NCBI GenBank assembly: GCA_930990065.1
Contig: CAKNOA010000001.1
Coordinates: forward strand, 1 to 64,000
From: an uncultured Clostridia bacterium
GTDB taxonomy: Bacteria; Bacillota; Clostridia; Oscillospirales; Acutalibacteraceae
Direction: 5' to 3'
DNA: 64,000 bases
Numbering within the stretch: position 1 is the stretch's first letter; the number at the start of each line of letters is the position of its first letter. A model generated the notes under the pieces. The model made no database searches. It saw nothing but the letters and a program-made list of their open reading frames with translations, and was not told where the DNA came from. Position numbers and translations under genes: made by a program. This document shows, in pieces, positions 35,181-45,586 of this stretch.

Positions 35181-38081
35181 ATGAAGCTGCATGAGATTTA
35201 TCACGGTTTTGAAGTGCATGAAATAACCCCGTTGCCTGAACAAAACGCGACCTTGTACCGGCTTGTCTATCAGAAAAACGGCTGCGAACTGGTGTGGCTA
35301 AAAAATGAAGAGAAAAATAAGCTTTTTTCCATTGCGTTTAAAACCGTGCCCACGGATGATACAGGGGTCTTCCATATCTTGGAACATTCGGTTCTCTGTG
35401 GCTCAAAAAAATATCCGGTGAAGGAACCGTTTGTAGAAATGATAAAAAGTTCCATGAATACGTTTCTAAATGCCATAACCTTTTCGGATAAAACCGTATA
35501 CCCTATTGCCAGCCGCAATGAGACGGATTTTTTCAATCTCATGCAGGTCTATCTGGATGCCGTTTTTTCGCCTGCCATTTACGAAAACCCCAATATTTTT
35601 TATCAAGAGGGATGGCACTATGATTTGCACGACCCAGAGGAAATTCCTAGCTATAAAGGGGTTGTGTTCAATGAAATGAAGGGAGCTTTCTCTTCTGTCG
35701 ATCAACAGATAGAACGCGGAATCCTTCGCATGTTGTTTCCTGATACTTGCTATGGGTTTGAATCCGGCGGAGATCCGAAAAAAATACCGGAACTGAGTTT
35801 CGAACAATTTCTGTCGGCGCACCGGAACTATTATCATCCTTCCAACGCCAAAATTTATGTGGATGGTCAGGTGCCGTTTGAGCGAGTGCTCACAATCTTG
35901 GATGAAAGATTATCATCGTATGAAGTGGCGCCTCAACCGCAAATTCCGTATCAGCCTCCGGTTTCTTCCGAAGAGCGGGTAGACTATTACGAAATTGGCG
36001 AAGGGGAAGTGCCAGACCAAAAAGCACAGATGGTTCTTGGTAAACTTCTGTGCGACTATACCGACCGCAAAAAGGTTTTTGCCCTTATGGTACTGGGAGA
36101 TTACCTGACAGGTTCCAATGAGGCTCCGCTCAAACGGGCCATTTTGCAAAAGGGGTTGGGACAAGATGTGATTTTCTCGGTTATGGATGGCATTGCCCAG
36201 CCCTATTACCAAATTCGTGTGAGTAATACCGAGTACGATCGCCGGGATCTTATCAAAAACGTTTTGCGGGAAACAGCGCGGTCTTTACTGGAAAAGGGGT
36301 TAGATCAAGAGGAACTTAATGCGGGAATCGATCAGTTGGAATTTCGAGTACGGGAGGGGGATGAACCCCAGGGCCTGTGGCGCAATATAAACGCACTTTC
36401 TTTTTGGTTGTATGGGGGCAATCCCGCCGAACCTTTGCAATACGATCGTTTATTCCGATCGCTGCGTGAGGCCGTGCATACCACCTACTTTGAAGAGTTG
36501 CTTCGGTACTGTTTACTCGATGAAGATTACCGGGTTACACTGTACTTGCTGCCTTCTAAAATAAAAGGGCAAGAGGATGCCCGGGCGGAAATGGATGCTC
36601 TGGCTGCCAAAAAGGCGGCTTGGTCGCACAAAGAACTGGAAAACATCCTGGAACAAAACCGCCGTTTACAGGCGTGGCAAAGCCAGCCGGATTCCCCCGA
36701 AGCTTTGGCTACCCTGCCGGCCCTTCCCCTGAGCGAGGTTTCTCCAGTCCCCGAGCAAATTCCCACAGAATCTCTATTGTGGGGCGATGTTCCGGTTTAT
36801 TACCATCGCGTCAGCGAATCGGGTGTGGTGCATTTTTCTTTGTATTTCTCTTTGGCCAATTGCCCGCTGGAATATCTGGGGGCCCTATCGTTTCTAACCC
36901 GTTTACTGGGATATTTGCCTACGAAGCGTCACAGTGTGCTCGAATTACAGCAAGAAATGAAGCGCTCTACGGGTTTTCTGGATTACAACGTGGTGGCTTT
37001 CCCGGTTTTAGGGGAAAAGGATCAGTGCAAACCGTATTTCATGGTCACATGCAGTGCGCTAAAAAGCCGGTTGCCTGATGCTGTCATTCTGTTGCACGAA
37101 ATATTAAGCGATACCCTATTTGAAGGCGAAGCTAGCACATCAGCCATTCATGAAAACTTGCTGCAATGTCAGGAAATGATCCGGCAATCCATCACAGAAA
37201 ATGGCCATCGATATGCCTATATGCGGGCCCTGTCGCATTTTTCCGCTCCAGCTTGGGTGAAGGAGCAGACTAAGGGTTTTACGTTTTATCAATATCTAAG
37301 CCGCTTCGTATCCGATTTTGAACGACAGATTCATGAGTTCCAGCGCTTTGCCAACTGGATGAAAGAGACTCAATGGGTTGCTGAACGGATGACGGTCAGC
37401 GTTACGGCAGATGAAGATTATGAGGACCTGCGTGCTTTACCTGAAATTCTAAAAAAAGGAGTCAATGCCATTCCAACAGACACGGTGAAAATTTTGACGG
37501 ACCAACAGCCGGTGAAAGAAGTCATTCAAATCCCTGCCGGCGTATCCTATGCGGTCAGCGCGGGACATTTGGACCGGTATGGCATACCATATACGGGAAG
37601 CCTGCGCATTTTGGCTTCAATCCTTTCTTTCGACTATCTATGGAATCAGGTGCGTGTTCGGGGCGGTGCGTATGGATGCGGTTTTCAGGCAGATATGACG
37701 GGACAAGTGGGATTTCATTCGTACCGAGATCCCAGCCCGCTTCGCTCGCTGTCAGTTTATAACCAGGCAGCGGCCTTTGTGCATGATTTCTGTCAATCGA
37801 GTGAATCCATTGATAAATATATTATCAGCACGGTGGCAGCTACAGAGCCACTGGAAATCCTGCGGGAACAAGCCTTGCGGGCCGATGCCAGAGCGATGTC
37901 CGGTATTACCATGGCGGATCAGGTGCGGATTCGTACGCAAATGCTGCAAACAAAAAAAGAAGACTTGAGGGCGCTTGTGACACTGTTCGAAAAAATGGCG
38001 GAACAAAATGCTGTGTGTATCGTAGGAAACCGGGAAGCTGTAAAAGATCTTGGGGAAGAATGGAGCAAACTCAGTCTATAA
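35181..38081 (+). CDS. M16C presequence-protease-like zinc metallopeptidase
   Basis: 966 residues from ATG 35181, with GGGAGAAG upstream. The inverted zinc motif HILEH (His65, Glu68, His69) is followed by NEMKGAFSS, which carries the third ligand region. The two M16 halves and the large M16C-associated linker are present (full-length pitrilysin/PreP-type, about 970). PreP-like peptidases degrade short unstructured peptides inside a closed chamber. No signal peptide, so it is cytosolic. A cysteine desulfidase gene starts 15 bases downstream, so they form an operon. Confidence 0.92.
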   Translation: MKLHEIYHGFEVHEITPLPEQNATLYRLVYQKNGCELVWLKNEEKNKLFSIAFKTVPTDDTGVFHILEHSVLCGSKKYPVKEPFVEMIKSSMNTFLNAITFSDKTVYPIASRNETDFFNLMQVYLDAVFSPAIYENPNIFYQEGWHYDLHDPEEIPSYKGVVFNEMKGAFSSVDQQIERGILRMLFPDTCYGFESGGDPKKIPELSFEQFLSAHRNYYHPSNAKIYVDGQVPFERVLTILDERLSSYEVAPQPQIPYQPPVSSEERVDYYEIGEGEVPDQKAQMVLGKLLCDYTDRKKVFALMVLGDYLTGSNEAPLKRAILQKGLGQDVIFSVMDGIAQPYYQIRVSNTEYDRRDLIKNVLRETARSLLEKGLDQEELNAGIDQLEFRVREGDEPQGLWRNINALSFWLYGGNPAEPLQYDRLFRSLREAVHTTYFEELLRYCLLDEDYRVTLYLLPSKIKGQEDARAEMDALAAKKAAWSHKELENILEQNRRLQAWQSQPDSPEALATLPALPLSEVSPVPEQIPTESLLWGDVPVYYHRVSESGVVHFSLYFSLANCPLEYLGALSFLTRLLGYLPTKRHSVLELQQEMKRSTGFLDYNVVAFPVLGEKDQCKPYFMVTCSALKSRLPDAVILLHEILSDTLFEGEASTSAIHENLLQCQEMIRQSITENGHRYAYMRALSHFSAPAWVKEQTKGFTFYQYLSRFVSDFERQIHEFQRFANWMKETQWVAERMTVSVTADEDYEDLRALPEILKKGVNAIPTDTVKILTDQQPVKEVIQIPAGVSYAVSAGHLDRYGIPYTGSLRILASILSFDYLWNQVRVRGGAYGCGFQADMTGQVGFHSYRDPSPLRSLSVYNQAAAFVHDFCQSSESIDKYIISTVAATEPLEILREQALRADARAMSGITMADQVRIRTQMLQTKKEDLRALVTLFEKMAEQNAVCIVGNREAVKDLGEEWSKLSL

Positions 38082-38096
38082 GTGAGGGGAATAATC

Positions 38097-39377
38097 GTGT
38101 TGCGTGAACAAATAAAAGAAGCCTATATCGCTATTTTGCAAGAAGAATTGGTTCCGGCCATGGGATGTACGGAACCCATTGCCGTGGCGTATGCCGGTGC
38201 ACTGGCCCGGAAAACGTTGGGAGCACTGCCCCAACAGGTGGAACTGACGGTCAGCGGAAATATCATCAAAAATGTCAAGAGTGTGATTGTTCCCCATACC
38301 GGGGGACGAAAAGGGCTGCACACGGCCGTAGCGGTGGGAATTTGCTGTGGGGATGCCGATCGGGAATTGGAAGTGTTGTCGGATGTCACAGAAGAGCAGA
38401 TAAGTCAGTTGGATGCTTTTTTGAAAACCACGCCGGTTTCTATTCATGAATCAAATTCCCACTGTCCTTTTGATATTCAGGTAACCGTACAAAATGGTGC
38501 CCATACAGCCTATGTGCGCATCATTGGCCACCACACTAATGTGGTTTGTATTCGGCTGGATGAACAAATGCTTCTGGAAAAACCGTTTGCCGACGATGTG
38601 GTCCAGTCAGAAGAAAACCGCCGCCTGCTGAATGTAAAAGATATCATTGCTTTCGCCAATGAAGTCGATCTTACCCGTGTGCGCGAAACTATCAAACGGC
38701 AAATCGATATGAATATGGCCATTGCGCAAGCCGGTATGACAGGACAGTACGGAGCCAATATCGGAAAAATCTTGATCCGCGCTTACGGAAACAGCGTACA
38801 AAACCGGGCCAAAGCCTATGCAGCGGCCGGTTCTGACGCCCGTATGAACGGCTGTGAACTTCCGGTGGTGATCAATTCCGGCAGTGGCAACCAGGGGATG
38901 ACAGCTTCCATTCCGGTCATTATCTATGCCAGGGAATGTAACACTTCGGATGAGCAGCTCTATCGGGCCCTTCTGGTATCCAATCTCGTAACAATCCATC
39001 TGAAAACGGGCATTGGCAGTCTTTCAGCTTACTGTGGAGCAACCAGCGCCGGGGCAGGTGCCGGGGCAGGGGTCTGCTATCTGTACGGAGGCGGTTATGA
39101 CGAAATTGCCCATACGATTGTAAATGCGCTGGCCATCAATTCCGGTATGCTCTGTGATGGGGCAAAAGCAAGCTGTGCGGCCAAGATTGCTTCGGCTGTC
39201 GAAGCTGGATTATTGGGGATGCAGATGTATTTACATAACAGCCAGTTCTACTGTGGCGATGGCTTGGTGGCAAAAAATGTCGAAGAAACAATTGAAGCGG
39301 TTAGCGCGATTGCACGGGATGGCATGAGGGAAACCGATAACGAAATCATTCAGTTTATGATCGAAAACGATTCATAA
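38097..39377 (+). CDS. UPF0597/CyuA-type L-cysteine desulfidase
   Basis: 426 residues from a GTG at 38097, with GAGGGG seven bases upstream; a longer frame from 38082 would begin inside the intergenic ribosome site. The conserved opening LVPAMGCTEPIAVAYAGA, a cysteine-rich set (C29, and CGATSAGAGAGAG near 300) and HTGGRKG mark the serine-dehydratase-like CyuA/UPF0597 family. Members release H2S, ammonia and pyruvate from L-cysteine with a 4Fe-4S cluster. It is cytosolic and oxygen-sensitive, suiting an anaerobe. It lies 15 bases after the M16 gene, so peptide breakdown and cysteine catabolism may be linked. Confidence 0.85.
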   Translation: MLREQIKEAYIAILQEELVPAMGCTEPIAVAYAGALARKTLGALPQQVELTVSGNIIKNVKSVIVPHTGGRKGLHTAVAVGICCGDADRELEVLSDVTEEQISQLDAFLKTTPVSIHESNSHCPFDIQVTVQNGAHTAYVRIIGHHTNVVCIRLDEQMLLEKPFADDVVQSEENRRLLNVKDIIAFANEVDLTRVRETIKRQIDMNMAIAQAGMTGQYGANIGKILIRAYGNSVQNRAKAYAAAGSDARMNGCELPVVINSGSGNQGMTASIPVIIYARECNTSDEQLYRALLVSNLVTIHLKTGIGSLSAYCGATSAGAGAGAGVCYLYGGGYDEIAHTIVNALAINSGMLCDGAKASCAAKIASAVEAGLLGMQMYLHNSQFYCGDGLVAKNVEETIEAVSAIARDGMRETDNEIIQFMIENDS

Positions 39378-39420
39378 AAAAAGCGGCAGGGAAGAGAAAT
39401 GTCCCTGCCGCTTCTTTTTT
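39376..39420 (+). terminator. Terminator of the M16/CyuA operon
   Basis: AAAGCGGCAGGGA pairs with TCCCTGCCGCTTC, followed by TTTTTT. Confidence 0.85.
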
Positions 39421-39440
39421 AAACTGAAGGAAACACGACG

Positions 39441-39475
39441 AAAAAACCGGGAAACGAAGTGTTTCCCGGTTTTTT
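39441..39475 (-). terminator. Terminator of the acn-icd-rex operon, bidirectional
   Basis: AAAAAACCGGGAAAC and GTTTCCCGGTTTTTT pair across a 5-base loop, 38 bases beyond the rex stop. Confidence 0.85.
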
Positions 39476-39512
39476 GTAACATAGCCAAAAGGGATATGGC
39501 TTTGCAGGAGTT

Positions 39513-40220
39513 TTATTTTTTTTCAGCTTTCACGTCCGTCTTGTTATCGACCGGCGCTGTCTCTTCCTCTTCCTGCGAAGCAGGTAGCAATTCGTCAGAA
39601 ATCCGATAACACAACGTCATCAAACTATCATTTAGATGAACGTTTTCAACGACGGTATCCGGGTATTTCATAGCGATATCATAATGGCTGAAATTCCAAA
39701 AAGAACGAACGCCCAGGGCGTACAATTCATCAGATAGATGGGGGACCGCCGAACGGGGCACGCACAAAATAGCCATGGCCGGATGGTTTTCTTTGCAGAA
39801 TTCCGGCAGAGAATCGGTGCTTTGGATCGCAGTGCCATGCAGCTTAGTGCCAATTTTGGCAGGATCACTGTCGAAAAGGCCGATCAGCTTAAACCCCTGC
39901 AATTCAAAGGAAAGATGAAGAGCAATGGCCTGCCCCAAATTGCCGACACCAACCAAAATGCATTTATGGGCGTGCTGAATCCCCAAAATATTCCCGATTT
40001 CATGGCACAGCTGATCCACCGAATAACCATACCCTTGTTGTCCAAACCCGCCAAAGCAATTTAAGTCTTGGCGGATCTGAGAAGCTGTGGAGCCCATTTT
40101 TTCAGAAAGCTCCTTAGAGGAGATGCGCGTTACTCCCATGTTCTTCAATTGATGAAGGAAGCGATAATACCGGGGCAACCGGCGGATTACCGACATGGAA
40201 ATATTCTCGCGTTTCGCCAT
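39513..40220 (-). CDS. rex: Redox-sensing repressor Rex
   Basis: 235 residues. The N-terminal winged helix includes VIRRLPRYYRFLHQLKNMGV and SSKELSEKMGSTASQIRQDLN. The Rossmann domain has GVGNLGQAIALHL (GxGxxG) and LFDSDPAKIG. A C-terminal extension of about 25 charged residues (EEEETAPVDNK...) goes beyond typical Rex length. It senses NADH/NAD+ and represses fermentation and respiration genes when NAD+ is high. It lies 24 bases after icd and follows acn on the same strand, so it should be co-transcribed with the oxidative citrate branch. Confidence 0.94.
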   Translation of the reverse strand: MAKRENISMSVIRRLPRYYRFLHQLKNMGVTRISSKELSEKMGSTASQIRQDLNCFGGFGQQGYGYSVDQLCHEIGNILGIQHAHKCILVGVGNLGQAIALHLSFELQGFKLIGLFDSDPAKIGTKLHGTAIQSTDSLPEFCKENHPAMAILCVPRSAVPHLSDELYALGVRSFWNFSHYDIAMKYPDTVVENVHLNDSLMTLCYRISDELLPASQEEEETAPVDNKTDVKAEKK

Positions 40221-40244
40221 AACGTCACAACCTTATCTTAAAAA

Positions 40245-41459
40245 TCAATGGTTCATCAGTACGGCCAACCGCTTGTTGATCTCATGGAGGAACGTTTCCG
40301 AATCCACCGAAACTTTATTAGGCAGGGAAGAGAGGGCATACAGATCGCCTGTCATAACCCCTTCTTCGATGGTTTGAATCGAAGCCTGCTCCAGCTTGTT
40401 GGCAAAATCCACCAGTTCCTGGTTTCCGTCCAGTTCCCCACGCTTCCGCAGAGCCCCACTCCAAGCGAACAATGTAGCCATCGAGTTGGTCGAAGTTTTT
40501 TCACCCTTCAAGTGGCGGTAGTAATGACGCTGTACCGTACCGTGTGCGGCCTCGTATTCGTAAATACCGTCCGGAGAAACCAGTACCGACGTCATCATAG
40601 CCAGGCTACCGAAAGCCGTTGCCACCATGTCGCTCATGACGTCGCCATCATAGTTTTTGCACGCCCAAATGTAACCGCCTTCGGAACGGACCACACGGGC
40701 TACCGCATCATCGATCAGCGTGTAGAAGTATTCAATGCCCGCCGCTTCAAAGCGTTCTTTGTACTCATTTTCGTAAATATCCGCGAAGATGTCCTTAAAG
40801 CGATGGTCATACTTTTTCGAAATGGTATCTTTGGTGGCAAACCACAGATCTTGCTTCTGGTCTAGCGCATAGTTAAAGCAAGCACGGGCAAAGCTTTCAA
40901 TGCTGCGGTCGATATTGTGCATGCCCTGCACAATGCCGCTGGTTTTAAAGTCATGAATGGTAAGGCGCTCTTCCGTACCGTCCTGGTGCGTGACCACCAG
41001 TTCCGCTTTCGAACCGGCCGGTACCTGCATTTCCACATCCCGATACACATCGCCGTAAGCATGACGGGCAATGGTGATGGGCTTTTTCCAAGTGGACAGG
41101 AAGGGAGTAATCCCCTTTACCAAAATGGGGGAACGGAACACCGTACCGTCCAAAATCGCACGGATGGTGCCGTTGGGTGACTTCCACATCTGTTTCAAGT
41201 TATATTCCTTTACACGGGCTGCGTTAGGCGTAATGGTTGCACACTTTACAGCAACGCCGTATTTTTTGGTGGCTTCCGCCGAATCGATGGTGACCTGGTC
41301 GTTGGTGGCATCGCGGTTTTCAAGCCCCAGATCATAATATTCCGTTTTCAGATCCACATAGGGTTCCAGCAGAATCTCTTTGATCTCTTTCCACAAGATG
41401 CGCGTCATCTCGTCGCCATCCATTTCCACCAGCGGTGTCGTCATGGGGATCTTGTTCAT
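40245..41459 (-). CDS. icd: NADP-type isocitrate dehydrogenase
   Basis: 404 residues, the homodimeric type seen in eukaryotes and some Clostridia rather than the E. coli type. Features are [13 protein letters not shown] at the N-terminus, [28 protein letters not shown] and [16 protein letters not shown]. Asp residues in the latter bind the metal. The downstream [13 protein letters not shown] block favours NADP. It oxidises isocitrate to 2-oxoglutarate, feeding glutamate synthesis. It starts 23 bases after acn and precedes rex by 24 bases. Confidence 0.93.
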   Translation of the reverse strand: MNKIPMTTPLVEMDGDEMTRILWKEIKEILLEPYVDLKTEYYDLGLENRDATNDQVTIDSAEATKKYGVAVKCATITPNAARVKEYNLKQMWKSPNGTIRAILDGTVFRSPILVKGITPFLSTWKKPITIARHAYGDVYRDVEMQVPAGSKAELVVTHQDGTEERLTIHDFKTSGIVQGMHNIDRSIESFARACFNYALDQKQDLWFATKDTISKKYDHRFKDIFADIYENEYKERFEAAGIEYFYTLIDDAVARVVRSEGGYIWACKNYDGDVMSDMVATAFGSLAMMTSVLVSPDGIYEYEAAHGTVQRHYYRHLKGEKTSTNSMATLFAWSGALRKRGELDGNQELVDFANKLEQASIQTIEEGVMTGDLYALSSLPNKVSVDSETFLHEINKRLAVLMNH

Positions 41460-41482
41460 GGGTCTGTACCTCCTTTTGCCAA

Positions 41483-43414
41483 TCAGGCGTTTTCTTTGGT
41501 GTAGTTCAGCAGGCCGCCTGCCAGCACCATATCGATTTGGCGATCGGTCAGCACGGCTTCGGCTTCAATTTCCTTATTCTTTGTCAGGTCTTTTACGATA
41601 ATCGGCTCGTGATGGATCAGCTTTTCACGCACATTGGGCAGCGACAATTCATCCATGGGGTCGATTACATCGTAATCAGATTCCTGTTTAAATACCAAGG
41701 GGAGAATCCCGGCGTTTGCCAGGTTGGCGCAGTGAATGCGGGCAAACGATTTGACCAGAACCGCTTTAATGCCCAGATACAGCGGAACCAAAGCCGCATG
41801 TTCACGGGAAGAGCCTTGGCCGTAGTTTTGACCGCCTACGATAATGCCCTTGCCTTCCTTCCGGCAGCGTTCGGGGAATTCCTTATCACAAACGGCAAAG
41901 CAGAAATTGCTCAGGTAAGGGATGTTGGAACGATACGGCAGAATCTTAGCACCGGCCGGCATAATATGGTCGGTGGTAATATTGTCGCCCACCTTCAAAA
42001 TAGCCTTGGCTTCAATCTGATCGGGCAGAGCCGTCGTAGTGGGGAAGGGTTTAATATTCGGCCCACGCAGGATTTCCACCTGATCGGCTTCTTCTGCCGG
42101 CGCAGGGGGAACAATCATGTTATCGTTAATCAGGAAGGAATTGGGCATGGGAATAGCCGTTTCTTCGCCCAGCGTGCGGGGATCAGTGAAAACACCGGTG
42201 AGAGCGGAAGCCGCCGCCGTTTCCGGGCTGACAAGGTAAATCTGGCCGTCGGCCGTGCCGCTGCGTCCTTCGAAGTTCCGGTTGAACGTCCGCAGCGAAA
42301 TCCCCTTGGAATTGGGGGATTGTCCCATCCCAATGCAGGGGCCGCAAGCGCATTCCAATACGCGGGCACCGGCCGCGATAATATCGGCTAGCGCACCGTT
42401 CTGAGCCAGCATGTTGTACACTTGTTTCGAACCGGGTGCGATGGCCAGGGAAACATCAGGATGTACCGTTTTGCCCTTCAAAATGGAGGCCACACGCATC
42501 ATATCCAAATACGAAGAGTTCGTGCAGGAACCAATGCATACCTGGTCAATTTTCTGGCCGGCCAGCTGGGCGATCGGTTTTACATTATCCGGGCTGTGCG
42601 GGCAAGCGGCCAGCGGTTCCAGTGCCGACAGGTCGATATCCAGCACTTCGTCATACACAGCATCGGGATCAGAAGCCAGCGGAATCCAATCCTGGCCGCG
42701 GCCCTGTGCTTCCATGAACGCACGGGTGACTTCATCCGACGGGAAAATAGAAGTGGTAGCGCCTAATTCGGCGCCCATATTGGTGATGGTAGCCCGTTCC
42801 GGTACCGTCAAAGACAGAACGCCTTCCCCGCCGTATTCGATAATTTTGCCAACACCGCCTTTTACACTCATGCAGCGCAGTACTTCCAAAATGACATCTT
42901 TGGCACTAACCCACGGAGAGAGTTTGCCGGAAAGACGAATCAACACCATTTTGGGCATGGTGATATGGTATTCACCGCCACCCATAGCCACAGCGACATC
43001 CAGTCCGCCGGCACCCATGGCCAGCATCCCCAGACCGCCGCCGGTAGGAGTATGGCTGTCGGAACCAATCAGGGTTTTGCCCGGAATGCCAAAGCGTTCC
43101 AGATGGACCTGATGACAGATCCCGTTACCAGGGCGGGAAAAATAAATGCCGTGTTTTTTGGCAATAGACTGAATAAAACGATGGTCATCCGCATTTTCAA
43201 AACCGGTTTGCAGCGTGTTGTGGTCAATATACGCCACACTGCGTTCCGTTTTGACGCGGGGAACACCCATCGCTTCAAATTCCAAGTATGCCATGGTACC
43301 AGTTGCATCCTGGGTCAGGGTTTGGTCAATGCGCAGGCCGATATCGTTGCCCACTTTCATTTCACCGCTTACCAGGTGAGACTGAATGATCTTTTGTGCA
43401 AGGGTAAGGCTCAT
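41483..43414 (-). CDS. Aconitate hydratase
   Basis: 643 residues from ATG 43414, with AAAGGAG upstream; an in-frame ATG at 43489 precedes the promoter and is rejected. Cluster and substrate motifs are [43 protein letters not shown] (Cys pairs for the 4Fe-4S cluster) and [17 protein letters not shown]. The length and order match the short mitochondrial-like aconitases of Clostridia. It isomerises citrate and isocitrate via aconitate. No citrate synthase is next to it. Confidence 0.94.
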   Translation of the reverse strand: MSLTLAQKIIQSHLVSGEMKVGNDIGLRIDQTLTQDATGTMAYLEFEAMGVPRVKTERSVAYIDHNTLQTGFENADDHRFIQSIAKKHGIYFSRPGNGICHQVHLERFGIPGKTLIGSDSHTPTGGGLGMLAMGAGGLDVAVAMGGGEYHITMPKMVLIRLSGKLSPWVSAKDVILEVLRCMSVKGGVGKIIEYGGEGVLSLTVPERATITNMGAELGATTSIFPSDEVTRAFMEAQGRGQDWIPLASDPDAVYDEVLDIDLSALEPLAACPHSPDNVKPIAQLAGQKIDQVCIGSCTNSSYLDMMRVASILKGKTVHPDVSLAIAPGSKQVYNMLAQNGALADIIAAGARVLECACGPCIGMGQSPNSKGISLRTFNRNFEGRSGTADGQIYLVSPETAAASALTGVFTDPRTLGEETAIPMPNSFLINDNMIVPPAPAEEADQVEILRGPNIKPFPTTTALPDQIEAKAILKVGDNITTDHIMPAGAKILPYRSNIPYLSNFCFAVCDKEFPERCRKEGKGIIVGGQNYGQGSSREHAALVPLYLGIKAVLVKSFARIHCANLANAGILPLVFKQESDYDVIDPMDELSLPNVREKLIHHEPIIVKDLTKNKEIEAEAVLTDRQIDMVLAGGLLNYTKENA

Positions 43415-43460
43415 AATGGCAAACTCCTTTCCATAGTAAAAGGATATAATATTTTCCTTT

Positions 43461-43489
43461 ATTATCGCGCAAAAAAGGGACACTGTCAA
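43461..43489 (-). promoter_or_regulatory. Promoter of acn-icd-rex
   Basis: On the minus strand TTGACA (43489-43484) and GATAAT (43466-43461) are 17 bases apart, ahead of the aconitase start at 43414. Confidence 0.7.
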
Positions 43490-43537
43490 CCAAATAGCAA
43501 ACTTATTTCGATTTGTTTACAAGTTTGACAAAATCTT

Positions 43538-44476
43538 TTACAGGACGGCCGCCTGCTTTAAAAGGAAAATCCACAGGAACACAGTCAAGATGGAAAATAA
43601 GGTGGTATATACAACCAGCTGTCCTGCCAGCACGTCGTCTCCCTCCATCTGCTGGGCCATGGTGTAAGAAGACACGGCGGTGGGGGAAGCCGACATAGAG
43701 AGCAGCACGGCTAGTTGTTCATCCCGGAACCCCAATAAAATGGCGATGGTCAGTACCAGAGCCGGATAAATCAAAAGTTTTCCGGCCATCCCCGTTAAGA
43801 GCTGCCGCCAATACTTTTTGGTATCGGAAAAATGAAACGAAGCGCCCAGTACCACAAAAGCCAGAGGAGTTGCCACTTTCGTCAGATCCGACACGGCCTT
43901 ATCTACCACATACGGCAGCTTTATACCACAGATCAGTAAAATGGCCCCAGCCGCTGAAGCCAGCACCAAAGGATTTGTCAAAATGCCGCGGATGATACGG
44001 CGCATCCGGATTTTCCCACCGCGGAAAATTTCCAGTACAATGACGGACAAAATATTGATAAAAGGGACAACAAAGCCGATTACAATAGAAGCAACACCGG
44101 CCGCTTCATCGCCAAACAGGGCGATGGTAACCGGCAGCCCAAAAAGCACGAAATTGCTGCGAAACATGGCCTGAATCATGACGCCCCGGCGCCGGTTTTC
44201 TTTTTCTGTACAAACTACAAAAAGTCCAAATAGCAGACAAGCCCCCAGCATACACAAAAGGGCAAAAAGAATCAGGCGGGGCTGAAAGCTACTCGACAGA
44301 TCCGTTGTGTACACATTATAAAAAAGAAGAAGGGGCAAAAAACAACGAAATACGATGTTATTCAGTTGTTTTTCGGTACTGTCGGACATCATATGGCAAC
44401 GTTTTAATAAAAAGCCCACACAAAGCAATAAAAAAAGGGGCCCCACCACGTTAAAAGACAGAATCAAGTTTTGCAT
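43538..44476 (-). CDS. AEC-family transporter
   Basis: 312 residues with about 10 hydrophobic helices, in the auxin-efflux-carrier fold. It starts MQNLILSFNVVGPLFLLLCVGFLL and has MIQAMFRSNFVLFGLPVTIALFGDEAAG in the conserved helix 4-5 region and ASPTAVSSYTMAQQMEGD near the C-terminus. Bacterial members often carry malate or other organic acids; its place beside aconitase and isocitrate dehydrogenase makes an organic-acid role plausible but unproved. It is a single gene on the minus strand. Confidence 0.85.
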   Translation of the reverse strand: MQNLILSFNVVGPLFLLLCVGFLLKRCHMMSDSTEKQLNNIVFRCFLPLLLFYNVYTTDLSSSFQPRLILFALLCMLGACLLFGLFVVCTEKENRRRGVMIQAMFRSNFVLFGLPVTIALFGDEAAGVASIVIGFVVPFINILSVIVLEIFRGGKIRMRRIIRGILTNPLVLASAAGAILLICGIKLPYVVDKAVSDLTKVATPLAFVVLGASFHFSDTKKYWRQLLTGMAGKLLIYPALVLTIAILLGFRDEQLAVLLSMSASPTAVSSYTMAQQMEGDDVLAGQLVVYTTLFSILTVFLWIFLLKQAAVL

Positions 44477-44621
44477 ACAGAACGATCCTCACTTTTGTCA
44501 TTTTTCATGAAACAGATAAATTATACCATTCTTTTTGTGATATTGTAAACGGTTTATAAATAAACCTTTTAAATGAAAAAAATTTCCTTACATGGCTGGG
44601 AAATTTCCCCACGGGGAAGAA
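44477..44621. other. Divergent intergenic region
   Basis: This AT-rich region separates the AEC gene from the tepA cluster. Only the short GGGAAATTTCCC palindrome-like patch near 44598-44609 stands out. No RNA gene is apparent. Confidence 0.4.
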
Positions 44622-44650
44622 TTGCTCCCACCCCAGAAACGTGATATAAT
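44622..44650 (+). promoter_or_regulatory. Promoter of the tepA cluster
   Basis: TTGCTC (44622-44627), 17 bases, then TATAAT (44645-44650), about 95 bases before tepA. Confidence 0.6.
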
Positions 44651-44745
44651 GCTTATCATGGAGGTTTATGACTTTTGTCCATAAGAAAACGAAACGGGTA
44701 TGAAAGATCCAATCCGCGACAGAATAGTCTTGGAGGTGGTTCTTT

Positions 44746-45528
44746 TTGAAATCCAGTGAACGAAAACCGACAAAAAACGATGTATTTCTGGCGGCAGAAG
44801 AGGGTATGCCCTCGGACCATTATTCGGGGGAGACATCCACATCGCTGCAGGAAACCAGTTCTGTTTTGACGGGTGATAAAAATCACCGGATTACCTGTTT
44901 GACAATTATCGGGCAAATCGAAGGGCACTATATTCTCTCTTCGCAGAACAAAACAACCAAATATGAACATGTCATCCCGCTGCTTGTCGCGATTGAAGAA
45001 GATCCCAATACCGATGGTTTACTGGTACTTCTGAACACGGTGGGGGGCGATGTGGAAGCGGGCCTTGCCCTGGCGGAACTGTTAGCCGGGATGAAAAAAC
45101 CAACGGTATCCCTGGTATTAGGGGGAGGACATTCTATCGGTGTCCCCTTGGCGGTAGCGGCCAAGCATTCGTTTATCGTGCCGTCTGCCACTATGACCAT
45201 TCACCCGGTTCGGATGAATGGCCTGATGTTGGGCGTACCACAAACGCTGGAATACTTTCAGCGCATGCAGGACCGTATTACCACGTTTGTGGCCCATAAT
45301 TCCCGTATCAGCCCGGAACGGTTCTTACAGCTTGCTATGAACACCGAAGAACTGGTGATGGATGTGGGCACGGTTCTGGACGGTTCAGCGGCCGTGCGGG
45401 AAGGACTGATCGACACACTGGGATCCTTATCCGACGCGCTTTCGTGTCTGTACGATATGATTGATACGCAGCGGAAAAAAGAAGACAAAAAGGGGAAAAA
45501 AACACAGGGCAAAAAAAAGACGTCCTGA
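44746..45528 (+). CDS. tepA: TepA/ClpP-like serine protease
   Basis: 260 residues from a TTG start with TTGGAGGTGG nine bases upstream. The ClpP/crotonase fold shows LVLLNTVGGDVEAGLALAEL, the nucleophile Ser in GGGHSIGVPLAVAA near residue 130, and His in TIHPVRMNG. A lysine-rich tail (KKEDKKGKKTQGKKK) extends from the end. TepA of Bacillus degrades signal peptides or remnants left by protein export. It lies 58 bases before uppP in the plus-strand cluster. Confidence 0.87.
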   Translation: MKSSERKPTKNDVFLAAEEGMPSDHYSGETSTSLQETSSVLTGDKNHRITCLTIIGQIEGHYILSSQNKTTKYEHVIPLLVAIEEDPNTDGLLVLLNTVGGDVEAGLALAELLAGMKKPTVSLVLGGGHSIGVPLAVAAKHSFIVPSATMTIHPVRMNGLMLGVPQTLEYFQRMQDRITTFVAHNSRISPERFLQLAMNTEELVMDVGTVLDGSAAVREGLIDTLGSLSDALSCLYDMIDTQRKKEDKKGKKTQGKKKTS

Positions 45529-45586
45529 TCCCCGCAGATCGGCGGAAATTCCGCCGAAATACATCGAATTGGAGGGACTTTGTAAA

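Noticed and set aside
41435..42391. 318-codon frame antisense to aconitase
   Set aside because: It lacks a ribosome site, has no recognisable domain and lies wholly over a well-conserved gene; it is a frame shadow. The same applies to long antisense frames over pyrG, icd and the ABC genes.
43513..43531. Rex-box-like sequence TTGTTTA-N5-TTGACAA upstream of acn
   Set aside because: Half-sites match the Rex consensus only in part and the spacer is 5 instead of 4, so it is not listed as an operator.
45540..45556. CGGCGGAAATTCCGCCG hairpin between tepA and uppP
   Set aside because: A strong stem but no T run follows, and the genes appear to be one operon; not called a terminator.
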